Source of the DNA: Alphaproteobacteria bacterium
Lineage (GTDB): Bacteria; Pseudomonadota; Alphaproteobacteria; Rickettsiales; UBA1997
NCBI GenBank assembly: GCA_021151765.1
Contig: JAGKWR010000007.1
Span: 30,964-94,963, forward strand
Reading direction: 5' to 3'
Length of the DNA: 64,000 nt
Shown: positions 42,372 through 50,799 of the stretch, one piece after another
Layout of the letters: each line of letters opens with the position of its first letter
How positions within the stretch are numbered: the stretch's first letter is position 1
Position numbers and translations under genes: made by a program
Notes under the pieces: generated by a model
Seen by the model: the letters and a program-made list of their open reading frames with translations, nothing else
The model's database searches: none
Told to the model about the DNA's origin: nothing

Positions 42372-44741
42372 ATGAAATTCACACTTTCCTGGCTTAAAGA
42401 ACATCTCGATACCAATGCTTCTTTGGAAGAGATTTGTGCTAAATTAACTGCAATCGGCTTGGAAGTTGAATCGGTAGAAGACAAAGCCAAAGTTTTAGCT
42501 CCTTTTTCTGTCGCAAAAATTGTTGAAGCAAAACCCCACGAGAATTCTAATAAATTAAAAATCTGCTCGGTTGAAACTGCAGATTCCAAAGCTCCGCTAC
42601 AAATTATTTGCGGCGCAGCCAACGCCAGAGCAGGAATTAAAGTTGCTTACGCACCAATCGGCTCAGTGATTCCAGCCAACCAAATGGTCATTAAAAAAGC
42701 TAAAATTGCCGGCGTTGAAAGTAATGGAATGTTGTGTTCAGCTCGCGAATTAGCAATTGGCAATGAAGATTCTGGCATTATCGAAATCGATGAAAAATGG
42801 CCAGTTGGCAGCAAAATTACCGAAGTTTTCGCACTTAACGACGCGTTGATTGAAATTAACGTTACTCCAAATCGCGGTGATTGTCTTGGAGTTTACGGCA
42901 TCGCCCGCGACCTTGCTGCCGCAGGAATTGGTACATTGAAAAATTTAGCTATCAAACAAATCGCTCCGCAATTTCAAAACACCATCAAAATCAACAATGC
43001 TGCCGAGCAAGCTTGTGGTTTTGCTGCTTTCCGTTCGATTAAGAATGTTAAAAATTGCGAATCACCACAATGGTTGAAAGATCGCTTGGCTTCGATTGGT
43101 TCTAATTCAATTTCAGCGATTGTTGACATTACAAATTACGTAATGTTTTCGCTGAATCGTCCGATGCATGCTTACGATGCCAATAAAATCAAAGGCTCGC
43201 TGCAAATTCGTTTAGCACAAAATAATGAAAAATTCGTCTCACTTAAAAATGACGAATTTGTTTTAGATGAAAAAATTTTAGTAATTTCTGACGACGAAAA
43301 ATCGTTGGGAATCGCAGGCATAATTGGTTCTAACAATTCTGGCTGCGATTTGAACACTTGCGAAATTTTATTAGAATCAGCCTTTTTTGATCCAACAACT
43401 GTTTCTTATGCTGGACGTAAATTAAATATTTTATCTGACGCAAGATTTCGTTTTGAACGCGGTGTCGATCCATCTTCATGCCAAGATGGCATTGATTTAG
43501 CAACGCAACTAATCGTTGAAATTTGCGGAGGAGAAGTAAGCGACACTATCTTGATTGGTAACAAAACTGAAACTCGTAAAATTGAATTTGATAACAGCAA
43601 AATCCAAAAATTAATTGGTATTGAAGTTAGCAGCGAAAGATCTGAGCAAATCCTTACCAACCTTGGCTTCGTAGTTTCTAAAGCTGGCGATAAATTAAAT
43701 GTTGAAGTGCCAACTCATCGCCACGACATTACACGTTTTGAAGATTTAGTCGAAGAAATTACTCGTATTTTTGGTTACGAAAAAATCAGCTCTACTCCGC
43801 TTCCACAGCAAAACTTAAACTCTATTAGTTCTACTAATATTTTGCATCAAGCCAGAAAACACTTGGCTTTGAATGGCATGATCGAAACTATTTCTTGGTC
43901 TTTTGTTGATGAAAATATTGTCGAATTATTCGGTGAAAAAAATTCACAGCTAATTTTGCAAAATCCGATCAGCATCGAGATGAACCACATGCGCCCTACT
44001 CTGGCAATTGGTTTGCTTGAGTCTTATCGTAAAAATTGTGTGCGCGGTTTTAACGATTTATCACTTTTTGAAATCGGCAACACCTTCGTTGGATCTGAAC
44101 AAAAATTAATGATTTCAGGCATTCGCGCCGGTAAAAATAAAGAGCAAAATCATTATCATGAGCAAAGAGATTTTGATATTTTTGATGTAAAAAAAGACGT
44201 GCTAGATGTTGCTGAAATTTATTCTGTTCGTGGTGAAAGCCTACAAATAAGCACCGTTGATGCTCCGAAATATTATCATCCTCACCGCGTTGCTGTACTT
44301 AAAATGGGTAAAAATATTGTTGGTTATTTTGGCGAAATTCATCCAACAATTTTGAAGAAATTTGATCTCAAAACTCGCGTAAATATGTTCGAAATTTTTG
44401 TTGATGCCTTGCCGCAAACACAAAAATCAACTACCCGTAAAGCTTTCATCGCTAATGATTTACAAATGGTTGAACGCGATTTCGCCTTTTTAACCAACCA
44501 AGATCAAGCAATTGGCGACTTCATCAAAACTATCAGCAATTGCGACAAACAATTGATAAAAGAGGTGAATATTTTCGATATTTTCAGTGGTAAAAATATT
44601 CCGGAAGGCAAGAAATCAGTTGCTTTAAGAGTTAAGATTCAACCACTCGAAAAAACCCTTACTTCTGAAGAAATTGATTTGATCAGCAAAAAAATTGTTG
44701 AGTCAGTCAATAAATTTTACGGCGCAACTCTACGCGAGTAA
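42372..44741 (+). CDS. pheT: Phenylalanyl-tRNA synthetase beta chain
   Basis: The large non-catalytic subunit of the alpha2beta2 PheRS, which edits mischarged Tyr-tRNA and binds tRNA-Phe. It has 789 residues: N-terminal B1 and EMAP-like tRNA-binding region (about 40-150), B3/B4 editing domain (about 205-385), B5 (about 395-470, with HRHDITRFEDLVEEITRIFGYE), a catalytic-like core (about 480-670) and a C-terminal anticodon-binding ferredoxin-fold domain (about 695-788). pheS usually lies just upstream; here atpF does, with a 2-base gap, so the two PheRS subunits are made from different loci. No feedback leader peptide is seen. Confidence 0.97.
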   Translation: MKFTLSWLKEHLDTNASLEEICAKLTAIGLEVESVEDKAKVLAPFSVAKIVEAKPHENSNKLKICSVETADSKAPLQIICGAANARAGIKVAYAPIGSVIPANQMVIKKAKIAGVESNGMLCSARELAIGNEDSGIIEIDEKWPVGSKITEVFALNDALIEINVTPNRGDCLGVYGIARDLAAAGIGTLKNLAIKQIAPQFQNTIKINNAAEQACGFAAFRSIKNVKNCESPQWLKDRLASIGSNSISAIVDITNYVMFSLNRPMHAYDANKIKGSLQIRLAQNNEKFVSLKNDEFVLDEKILVISDDEKSLGIAGIIGSNNSGCDLNTCEILLESAFFDPTTVSYAGRKLNILSDARFRFERGVDPSSCQDGIDLATQLIVEICGGEVSDTILIGNKTETRKIEFDNSKIQKLIGIEVSSERSEQILTNLGFVVSKAGDKLNVEVPTHRHDITRFEDLVEEITRIFGYEKISSTPLPQQNLNSISSTNILHQARKHLALNGMIETISWSFVDENIVELFGEKNSQLILQNPISIEMNHMRPTLAIGLLESYRKNCVRGFNDLSLFEIGNTFVGSEQKLMISGIRAGKNKEQNHYHEQRDFDIFDVKKDVLDVAEIYSVRGESLQISTVDAPKYYHPHRVAVLKMGKNIVGYFGEIHPTILKKFDLKTRVNMFEIFVDALPQTQKSTTRKAFIANDLQMVERDFAFLTNQDQAIGDFIKTISNCDKQLIKEVNIFDIFSGKNIPEGKKSVALRVKIQPLEKTLTSEEIDLISKKIVESVNKFYGATLRE

Positions 44742-44749
44742 CTGAATTC

Positions 44750-45088
44750 CTAAACTGTTTTTAGGAATTCAATCACAGCTTTTAATTGAGATTTAATCTG
44801 ATTTAACAATTCAGTTTTTTGTTCCGGAGTTTCTTCTGGATATTTTTGTGCATGTTCCAACAAATTTGCTAAATCCATCGCACCAATTGACGCTGAAGCG
44901 CCTTTAAAGGCATGAGATGCCATATACCAAGAATTGTTGTTAGAAGTGCTGAGCGCATCTTCCATTTTTTCGATATTTCTTTGAGCATTATCCTCAAAAA
45001 TTACGAATAATTCTTTCTTAAATTCTTCATCGTCTCCGATAACGCTGGTTAAGAAATCTAAATCAATTGGGTTCGAAGAATTAGTCAT
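44750..45088 (-). CDS. Stand-alone Hpt phosphotransfer protein
   Basis: A 112-residue four-helix histidine phosphotransfer domain. The phosphorylated histidine is H59 in MASHAFKGASASIGA, the Hpt signature HxxKGxxxxxG. The protein has no other domain. Such proteins pass phosphate between the receiver of a hybrid kinase and a final response regulator. Three hybrid kinases lie within 11 kb; two lack their own Hpt, so this protein is the natural relay partner. AGAGG precedes the ATG at good spacing. It is 126 bases downstream of the fadL-like gene on the same strand, with a weak hairpin between. Confidence 0.92.
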   Translation of the reverse strand: MTNSSNPIDLDFLTSVIGDDEEFKKELFVIFEDNAQRNIEKMEDALSTSNNNSWYMASHAFKGASASIGAMDLANLLEHAQKYPEETPEQKTELLNQIKSQLKAVIEFLKTV

Positions 45089-45158
45089 TTTTTACCTCTA
45101 TTTTTAACTGAAAATTCATCAGTTTTTACTATTTAACATAGCTTTAATTATCCCTGCA

Positions 45159-45195
45159 AGGCACATCAAAATTGATTTTAGATAATGTTGTGCCT
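45159..45195 (-). terminator. Possible weak hairpin after the FadL gene
   Basis: AGGCACA (45159-45165) is complementary to TGTGCCT (45189-45195), with a 23-base loop. It sits between the FadL-like and Hpt genes, 20 bases after the FadL stop. The loop is long and there is no tidy U-tract, so it is a weak candidate. Confidence 0.3.
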
Positions 45196-45214
45196 CACAA
45201 AAATAATAAATTAA

Positions 45215-46435
45215 TTAAAATTCTTTTTTTACTGCCAAAGATAATACGTCAACTCTGGTTTGATATTTAGTACTCATGCTTCCTGAAAAACCCGAAGCAT
45301 TTAGATTGCTTCTCGCAGTTTTATAAAATTGATGAACATAAGCAGCATCAATCGACAAAGTTGGATTAATTTTGTAGTTAAAGCCAACCGAAGCCCAAAA
45401 CTTATCAGACAATGGTACTGTTGGATTTCTGTTAGCATCAGTCATCGCTTCTTTTTCATAAGCTAAACCAGTTCTTAACAAAAATTTGTCACTAGTTTTG
45501 AAGTTAGCACCAATTGAGTGCAAAAAAGAATCATGCCAATTATAGGAAGAAGCCATGTTGTAGTTTTGATTCTGATAAACATTAACTTCTAAAGATTTCA
45601 ATCGTGACCAACGAGTCCAAGTCACATCATAAGCTAATTCAACGTCTTGATTGATTTTATAAGCAGCACCTGCAGTTAAAGATTCTGGAGTTGTAGTTTT
45701 AGAACCGGCATCAGAAGTCACTAAACCTTGAGCATTGATTCCACCAGCAAGATCATGCTCTATTTTTGAACGATACCCAAGACCTAACTTCAAATCTTGA
45801 TTGACCTGATATTTAGCACCCAAATTATAACCATATCCCCAACCACTGCTATGAAGCTTCGTATAATAATTAGAAGCAGTATTACTAGTTAGTTTTGCTT
45901 CATAATATTGAGCTTGCACACCAGCACCAAGTGAAAATTTATCATTCACTTTGTAACCAACAGTTGGATTGATATTTATAGTCGTAATACTACTAGCAAG
46001 TGCACGATCAGAACCTTGCCAACCATTATTATATCTAGTTGCAAGACCGAAAGGAGAAGTAATTGCTAAACCAAGGACAGTGTCATCGTTAACTCTTTTT
46101 GCCGCATAAAGTGCTGGAACAAAAGCATTCACACCAGCATCATGAACGTTACCTTTCTGAGAACCACCATTGCCATCACTACCATTCTTGGCGTTTATAT
46201 TAATATCTAAATAGCTGAATGAAGCAATCGCTTCCCCATTCTTAACATCAGTTAAAACCGCCGGATTAAAAAACATATCACTCACGTCGTGAATACCAGT
46301 AACAGAACCCGCATAAGAGTTTCCTAAACCAGAAGTTGACGTTAACTCCGTTGAATAACCAGCAGCCCAAGCATTAGAGCCACTTGCCATAATCATGGCC
46401 AACGAAGAAACAAAAAGTTTTTTATTTAATTTCAT
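45215..46435 (-). CDS. FadL/OmpP1-family outer-membrane channel
   Basis: An outer-membrane beta-barrel of 406 residues from the ATG at 46435. The in-frame extension to 46474 precedes a good signal peptide (KLFVSSLAMIMASGSNAWA, cleaved near residue 25) and is unlikely to be translated. After cleavage comes the FadL N-terminal hatch region with STSGLGNSYAGSVTG and SDMFFNPAVLTDV (the NPA motif). About 14 amphipathic strands follow, with the strand end KKEF terminating in phenylalanine, as needed for barrel assembly. FadL proteins let hydrophobic molecules such as long-chain fatty acids cross the outer membrane. Beside CqsS-type receptors, import of a lipid-like signal is a fair hypothesis; nutrient uptake is the plain alternative. 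Confidence 0.88.
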   Translation of the reverse strand: MKLNKKLFVSSLAMIMASGSNAWAAGYSTELTSTSGLGNSYAGSVTGIHDVSDMFFNPAVLTDVKNGEAIASFSYLDININAKNGSDGNGGSQKGNVHDAGVNAFVPALYAAKRVNDDTVLGLAITSPFGLATRYNNGWQGSDRALASSITTININPTVGYKVNDKFSLGAGVQAQYYEAKLTSNTASNYYTKLHSSGWGYGYNLGAKYQVNQDLKLGLGYRSKIEHDLAGGINAQGLVTSDAGSKTTTPESLTAGAAYKINQDVELAYDVTWTRWSRLKSLEVNVYQNQNYNMASSYNWHDSFLHSIGANFKTSDKFLLRTGLAYEKEAMTDANRNPTVPLSDKFWASVGFNYKINPTLSIDAAYVHQFYKTARSNLNASGFSGSMSTKYQTRVDVLSLAVKKEF

Positions 46436-46585
46436 AGATTTTCTATTTTTTGGAACATTTGAGGAAGCCCGCAATCAGAACAAAAGGAGCACAAAACCAG
46501 TTACATAAACAATGCATGAAATAAACAAGAACAGCATGTAACATTTATTCTAAACGAAACAAAATGTCACAAATTGCAAAGAAAC

Positions 46586-49183
46586 TTAGATTAATAATTT
46601 TGTTATTTCGCGCTGCAAATCGTTGTATTTAGAGAACAGATCATCGCACCAACTATTTTTTAAATTTTCGTCCTTCAAATCTTTTTCTAATTCTTTAATC
46701 AAACTGAAAATAACCTCAGCTCCAATATTACCACATATGCCTTTCAGAGCATGAAGCGATTTTGATAATTCAACTTTTTTGTCGGAATTTTGTAAATTTC
46801 TAATATTCGTAATTTCCAAAGCGCTTTCTTCCAAAAAAACTTTCAGAAATTCTTTGCGATCATTTTCGTTAAAATAACGCATTTTTTCGATGTTTAAAAT
46901 CTGCAAAGCACCATCTTGCAATTGCGCCATTTTTTTGTGTTGCTCAAGATGATGTTTATTAAAATAAATCTTTTGCGGGCTTAAGTACAAAGCTGCTGTT
47001 CTAATTAATTTTTCCGAATCAGATCCTTTAACAAAATAGTCGTCAATTCCGAGTTTGAAGAAAGCATTGATATGATCCCAATCGCCATCGCCTGTAAGCG
47101 CAATCGCGGGAATACGATTTTTAAAGCTGATTTTAGAATCACGCTCAATTTTTCTAATCACGCTGATCACTTCATCTCCAGACATTATCGGCATGTTGAT
47201 GTCAGTAATAATAAGATCGAACTTTGATTTTAGCTGATTATTCGTACCTTCACTCAAACTATTTTTATAAATTTCCAACAATTCTTTGCCATCCCTCGCC
47301 TCAACAATTTCCATGCCTACGCTCGTCAACTTACGACTGGATATTTTCAAATTTAATTCTTGATCATCCGCCAACAAAACTTTTTTGCCTTTAAGCTCGC
47401 CAAGATATTGATCTTGTCCGCCCAAATATTCCAAACCGTCTTTGGTATCGGGCATAAATTTGTTGATGGTGCGATACAAAACGTGACCAGCAACCGGCTT
47501 GTTTAAGTAGTAATTGAAATTATCCAAATTGGCATTTTGGAAATCTTCATATTCCAAAGAAGTCAGAGCAATGATTGGAATATTTTTATTGATCGCCCTG
47601 ATTTTCTGAGCCGCCATGACACCATTCATTTCCGGCATTTGAATATCCATCAAAATCAACTGATATTTGTGAATATCGCAACTGACCAATTCCACAGCCT
47701 CAGTGCCATCATGCGCTAAGTCACAAGAAATTTGCAAATTTCTTTCTATCTTAGATTTGGTCACCAAAAGATTAGTTTTTTCGTCATCAACTATCAGAAT
47801 TTTAGTCTTAGTTTCAGCGCTAACAGATTTCGTATTTTTGCTATCTTGATTATCTTCCTGATTCGATTTTTGCGAAAGTTGCAACTTAGCCTTTTCTAAA
47901 TCTTCATCCGACAAAGAAGGAAACAACAAACTAAATTTCGTCCATTTTCCCAGTTCAGATTCACAAATAATATCACCGCCAAACGCTTTCATATTGCGCT
48001 TGCAAAACGCCAAACCCAAGCCGGTTCCTTCTTTCTTGCCAGAAGTATAAAAATCACCAAACAGCTTGAAGATATTGTCTTTGGAAATGCCGGGGCCGGT
48101 GTCTAGAACGTAGATTACGTTCCAGTTTTGATTGTCGATAGTTCTCACTTCGCTTCCGACATGCACAACAGAATCAGGATAATCGCGCAAATAATACAAC
48201 GCGTTCTTCAGCAAATTATAAATTATGAAAGTAAAACGATCTCCCACCGCGTGAATCACGAAATCTTTGCTCAACTGAGCATCAAAAATAACTTTGCTGC
48301 GCTCTGCTTGATCTTTGTAGCCATAGCTTTCAATAGAAAGCAAAACAGCTTCTGAAGCGTTTAAATAATTGAAATCTTTCGCATCAATCGGTGACTCGCG
48401 CAAGTCGCTTAAAATAATGTTGATGATGTTGTTCGCACCGCGAATTGAATCGGATATTTGGCCAGTCAAAACACTCAGCTTGCTCTTTGAAGATTCATTC
48501 AAGCCTTCGTTTAAAGTGTCTTTGATTTGATCGCCAATAAAATTAATCGCACTCAATGGATTACGCAGCTCGTGGGCAATTGAGCCAGCTAGGGATTTGA
48601 AAACTTGGGCGCGTTCTTGGAAAACTTTTACCTTTTCCTTTTCAACATATCCTTTTTTTGTATTGTAGGAAAAAAGCATTCCACACAATAACGCTAATGG
48701 TATTGGCACGGAGTATTCTAATATTCTAATGTCTAATGAAATTAGATGACCTTGTTTTAGATATAATCCTATGCATGACACAGCTATTCCAATAAAGACT
48801 GTAGTCACAAGTCCAACAAAATTCTCTATAAACAGCATTACGATAAACAACATTACCGTCTCCGCAACAAGCCAAATACCAGAGAAATCATTCATCAACA
48901 ACATGAAAGTAAAGGTAGTAGGCAAAGCTAAAACTATCCAAAAATACCAATAGACAGCAGCTAATATTCTAGAGTTACCTTTACATAATGGAGTAAACAA
49001 AAGAGGAATCGATATCAAAGAAGATGAAATACGAACTGTAAAACTCTCATATGGCTGTGGTAATAGTTTAGCACATATAAAGTAATATAATGGACTTCCT
49101 AAGAAATTTATCCATCCAGCAGCTAACATGTTGAACTTACTACGTTCAAAAAATATTATAAGGAAGCTTTTGAGCTTATTCAT
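46586..49183 (-). CDS. CqsS/LqsS-type hybrid histidine kinase with two receivers and an Hpt domain
   Basis: An 865-residue phosphorelay kinase. Residues 1-172 hold about six membrane helices; GWINFLGSPLYYFICAKLLP and TFTFMLLMNDFSGIW (about 23-104) match the sensor domain of CqsS, the Vibrio receptor for alpha-hydroxyketone autoinducers. The kinase region has H204 (SIAHELRNPLSA) and an ATPase domain with DTGPGIS and GTGLGLAF. Receiver 1 (about 461-575) has its aspartate at D513, receiver 2 (about 600-735) at D661, and a C-terminal Hpt domain has H811 (LHALKGICGNIGA). It is the full four-step relay in one chain. It lies 11 bases after the hotdog-methyltransferase gene, so the two are co-transcribed. 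The true ligand is unknown. Confidence 0.9.
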   Translation of the reverse strand: MNKLKSFLIIFFERSKFNMLAAGWINFLGSPLYYFICAKLLPQPYESFTVRISSSLISIPLLFTPLCKGNSRILAAVYWYFWIVLALPTTFTFMLLMNDFSGIWLVAETVMLFIVMLFIENFVGLVTTVFIGIAVSCIGLYLKQGHLISLDIRILEYSVPIPLALLCGMLFSYNTKKGYVEKEKVKVFQERAQVFKSLAGSIAHELRNPLSAINFIGDQIKDTLNEGLNESSKSKLSVLTGQISDSIRGANNIINIILSDLRESPIDAKDFNYLNASEAVLLSIESYGYKDQAERSKVIFDAQLSKDFVIHAVGDRFTFIIYNLLKNALYYLRDYPDSVVHVGSEVRTIDNQNWNVIYVLDTGPGISKDNIFKLFGDFYTSGKKEGTGLGLAFCKRNMKAFGGDIICESELGKWTKFSLLFPSLSDEDLEKAKLQLSQKSNQEDNQDSKNTKSVSAETKTKILIVDDEKTNLLVTKSKIERNLQISCDLAHDGTEAVELVSCDIHKYQLILMDIQMPEMNGVMAAQKIRAINKNIPIIALTSLEYEDFQNANLDNFNYYLNKPVAGHVLYRTINKFMPDTKDGLEYLGGQDQYLGELKGKKVLLADDQELNLKISSRKLTSVGMEIVEARDGKELLEIYKNSLSEGTNNQLKSKFDLIITDINMPIMSGDEVISVIRKIERDSKISFKNRIPAIALTGDGDWDHINAFFKLGIDDYFVKGSDSEKLIRTAALYLSPQKIYFNKHHLEQHKKMAQLQDGALQILNIEKMRYFNENDRKEFLKVFLEESALEITNIRNLQNSDKKVELSKSLHALKGICGNIGAEVIFSLIKELEKDLKDENLKNSWCDDLFSKYNDLQREITKLLI

Positions 49184-49194
49184 TAGAATATTTT

Positions 49195-50694
49195 TTATTC
49201 ACATTTTTTTGCTAAGCAGAATCTATAATGGTCATAGATCATATCTTGATTATCTAGAAATACTCCCGAGTGATCATCAACTATGCATTCTAAACCAAAA
49301 ACTTTGATATCTTCCGACACTTTTGCAAAACCATTTACGAAAGGCTCTCCCATCTTACTCATATTGCGCATAAAGTCTTCGATTTCCTTTAAGCCAGTTA
49401 AGTTTTCTATTATGTCCTTAGAAACGTAGTCAAACCAGAATCTAGATGTTGAAGATTTGGCAAGAATTTTTGAAGCCGATTTCAAAATTGAACTTATACA
49501 ATCATCATCAAAATACATAGAACCACCTTCCCATATTATCAAAGATGGTAACTCTGAATTAAACGCTTCAAAGTTTAATAAAACTTCATCAATTAAATGA
49601 TCTCTCAGATCGATTGGAACTGTATAAAAATTATCTTTCGCACCAAAATCAAAAATTCTTTTTCTTTCATTTAGAACTACTGGAAGATCCATATCATAAA
49701 CAAAACAGTTCTCTACACCTATTCTCCAAAACCTACTATCATAACCAGATCCAATGTTTATAACGTTAAACATTTTATTCTTTTGAGAAAAATCTCTAAC
49801 AACATCGTCAAGGTGCTTTGTTCTGGCAGAAACCATATTTTGTATTTGCGGTATAATCCCACAAAATCTCTTAGCTAAAGTAATTCCATGTTTCCCAGCA
49901 AGCATAAATGCATAAGGATCGTCGAACATTCTATCTCGAGGTGCTTTTTCTTGTTCTAAAGCTCTCAAACCAGCTATCAATCTTGCTGTAGCCTTAGTTT
50001 TGTATTCGTATAAAATATTTATTTTACTCTCATCAAATGCATTCTTCATTATTCCTGTAGTATCTTGTGCCCAATATGTAAAATCAGACTCTGCAACAAG
50101 CTTATCTTGATTAAACATCTCAATCTTCACCGTCACAACTACTACCTTGTGATCTTCAAATCTCTTCGAGATGTGATGCCAATTTTTTTTATCGATTTTA
50201 GCCCTACATACCAAATCTCCAAAACTAGGATAATGCCATTTTATTCCGGCTTTAGCACCCCACATGTAAGCACCATAGCTATCTTTCATTGTCCAAAATC
50301 CAACAATTGGTGTACCATGAAAAAGAGTCGATAAAGCCAAACCTCCCGTGTAATCAGCAGAAAGCAGCATTAAAGCCGCTTGATGAGTAATATGTTGATT
50401 TGAAGAATTAGGATTGATGGGCAAAACAGTTTCTACAAAACCTGGTGCAACATGCGTTATTTTCCAATCAACAAATTCAAGAACTGGAACCGATTCTCTA
50501 AAGGAAATATTGAGTTCATCCAAGTTAAATCTTCTTTTAATATCTTCTTCTAAATATTCAGAAGACTGAAATAAAAAGTTTTTATTAAAGCTTAAATTTG
50601 CTACTCTCTTATCACTAATATCGATATCTTTATCATTATTTACTGTGACACCATTTCTATTCACTACATTACTAAAATTCTGAAGAGCTTTCAT
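49195..50694 (-). CDS. Hotdog-fold domain fused to an LCMT-type SAM methyltransferase
   Basis: A 499-residue two-domain protein. Residues about 68-213 look like a DUF4442/YiiD_C hotdog domain (VAPGFVETVLPINPNSSNQ, ALMLLSADYTGGLAL), a fold that binds acyl chains or acyl-CoA/ACP thioesters. Residues about 235-498 are a leucine-carboxyl-methyltransferase type enzyme (PF04072): ARLIAGLRALEQEKAPRD, FDDPYA, ARTKHLDD, SAM motif INIGSGYDSRFWRI (312-325), YDMDLPVVLNERKRI and IWEGGSMYFDDD. Related methyltransferases act on polyketide and fatty-acid carboxyls. It sits between two CqsS-like kinases, in the place where a signal synthase would be, with GAGG before its ATG. Making or modifying an acyl signal is inferred, not shown. 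The two domain families are fairly sure. Confidence 0.8.
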   Translation of the reverse strand: MKALQNFSNVVNRNGVTVNNDKDIDISDKRVANLSFNKNFLFQSSEYLEEDIKRRFNLDELNISFRESVPVLEFVDWKITHVAPGFVETVLPINPNSSNQHITHQAALMLLSADYTGGLALSTLFHGTPIVGFWTMKDSYGAYMWGAKAGIKWHYPSFGDLVCRAKIDKKNWHHISKRFEDHKVVVVTVKIEMFNQDKLVAESDFTYWAQDTTGIMKNAFDESKINILYEYKTKATARLIAGLRALEQEKAPRDRMFDDPYAFMLAGKHGITLAKRFCGIIPQIQNMVSARTKHLDDVVRDFSQKNKMFNVINIGSGYDSRFWRIGVENCFVYDMDLPVVLNERKRIFDFGAKDNFYTVPIDLRDHLIDEVLLNFEAFNSELPSLIIWEGGSMYFDDDCISSILKSASKILAKSSTSRFWFDYVSKDIIENLTGLKEIEDFMRNMSKMGEPFVNGFAKVSEDIKVFGLECIVDDHSGVFLDNQDMIYDHYRFCLAKKCE

Positions 50695-50799
50695 TAATAA
50701 CCTCGTTTTTTTATTAAGTTTTACACTAAATCTGATAAAAACTCGCTGTTAATTTGTTAGTAAGTTTTATTACCGTGTTCCGAATTGATAGAGTTTAGA

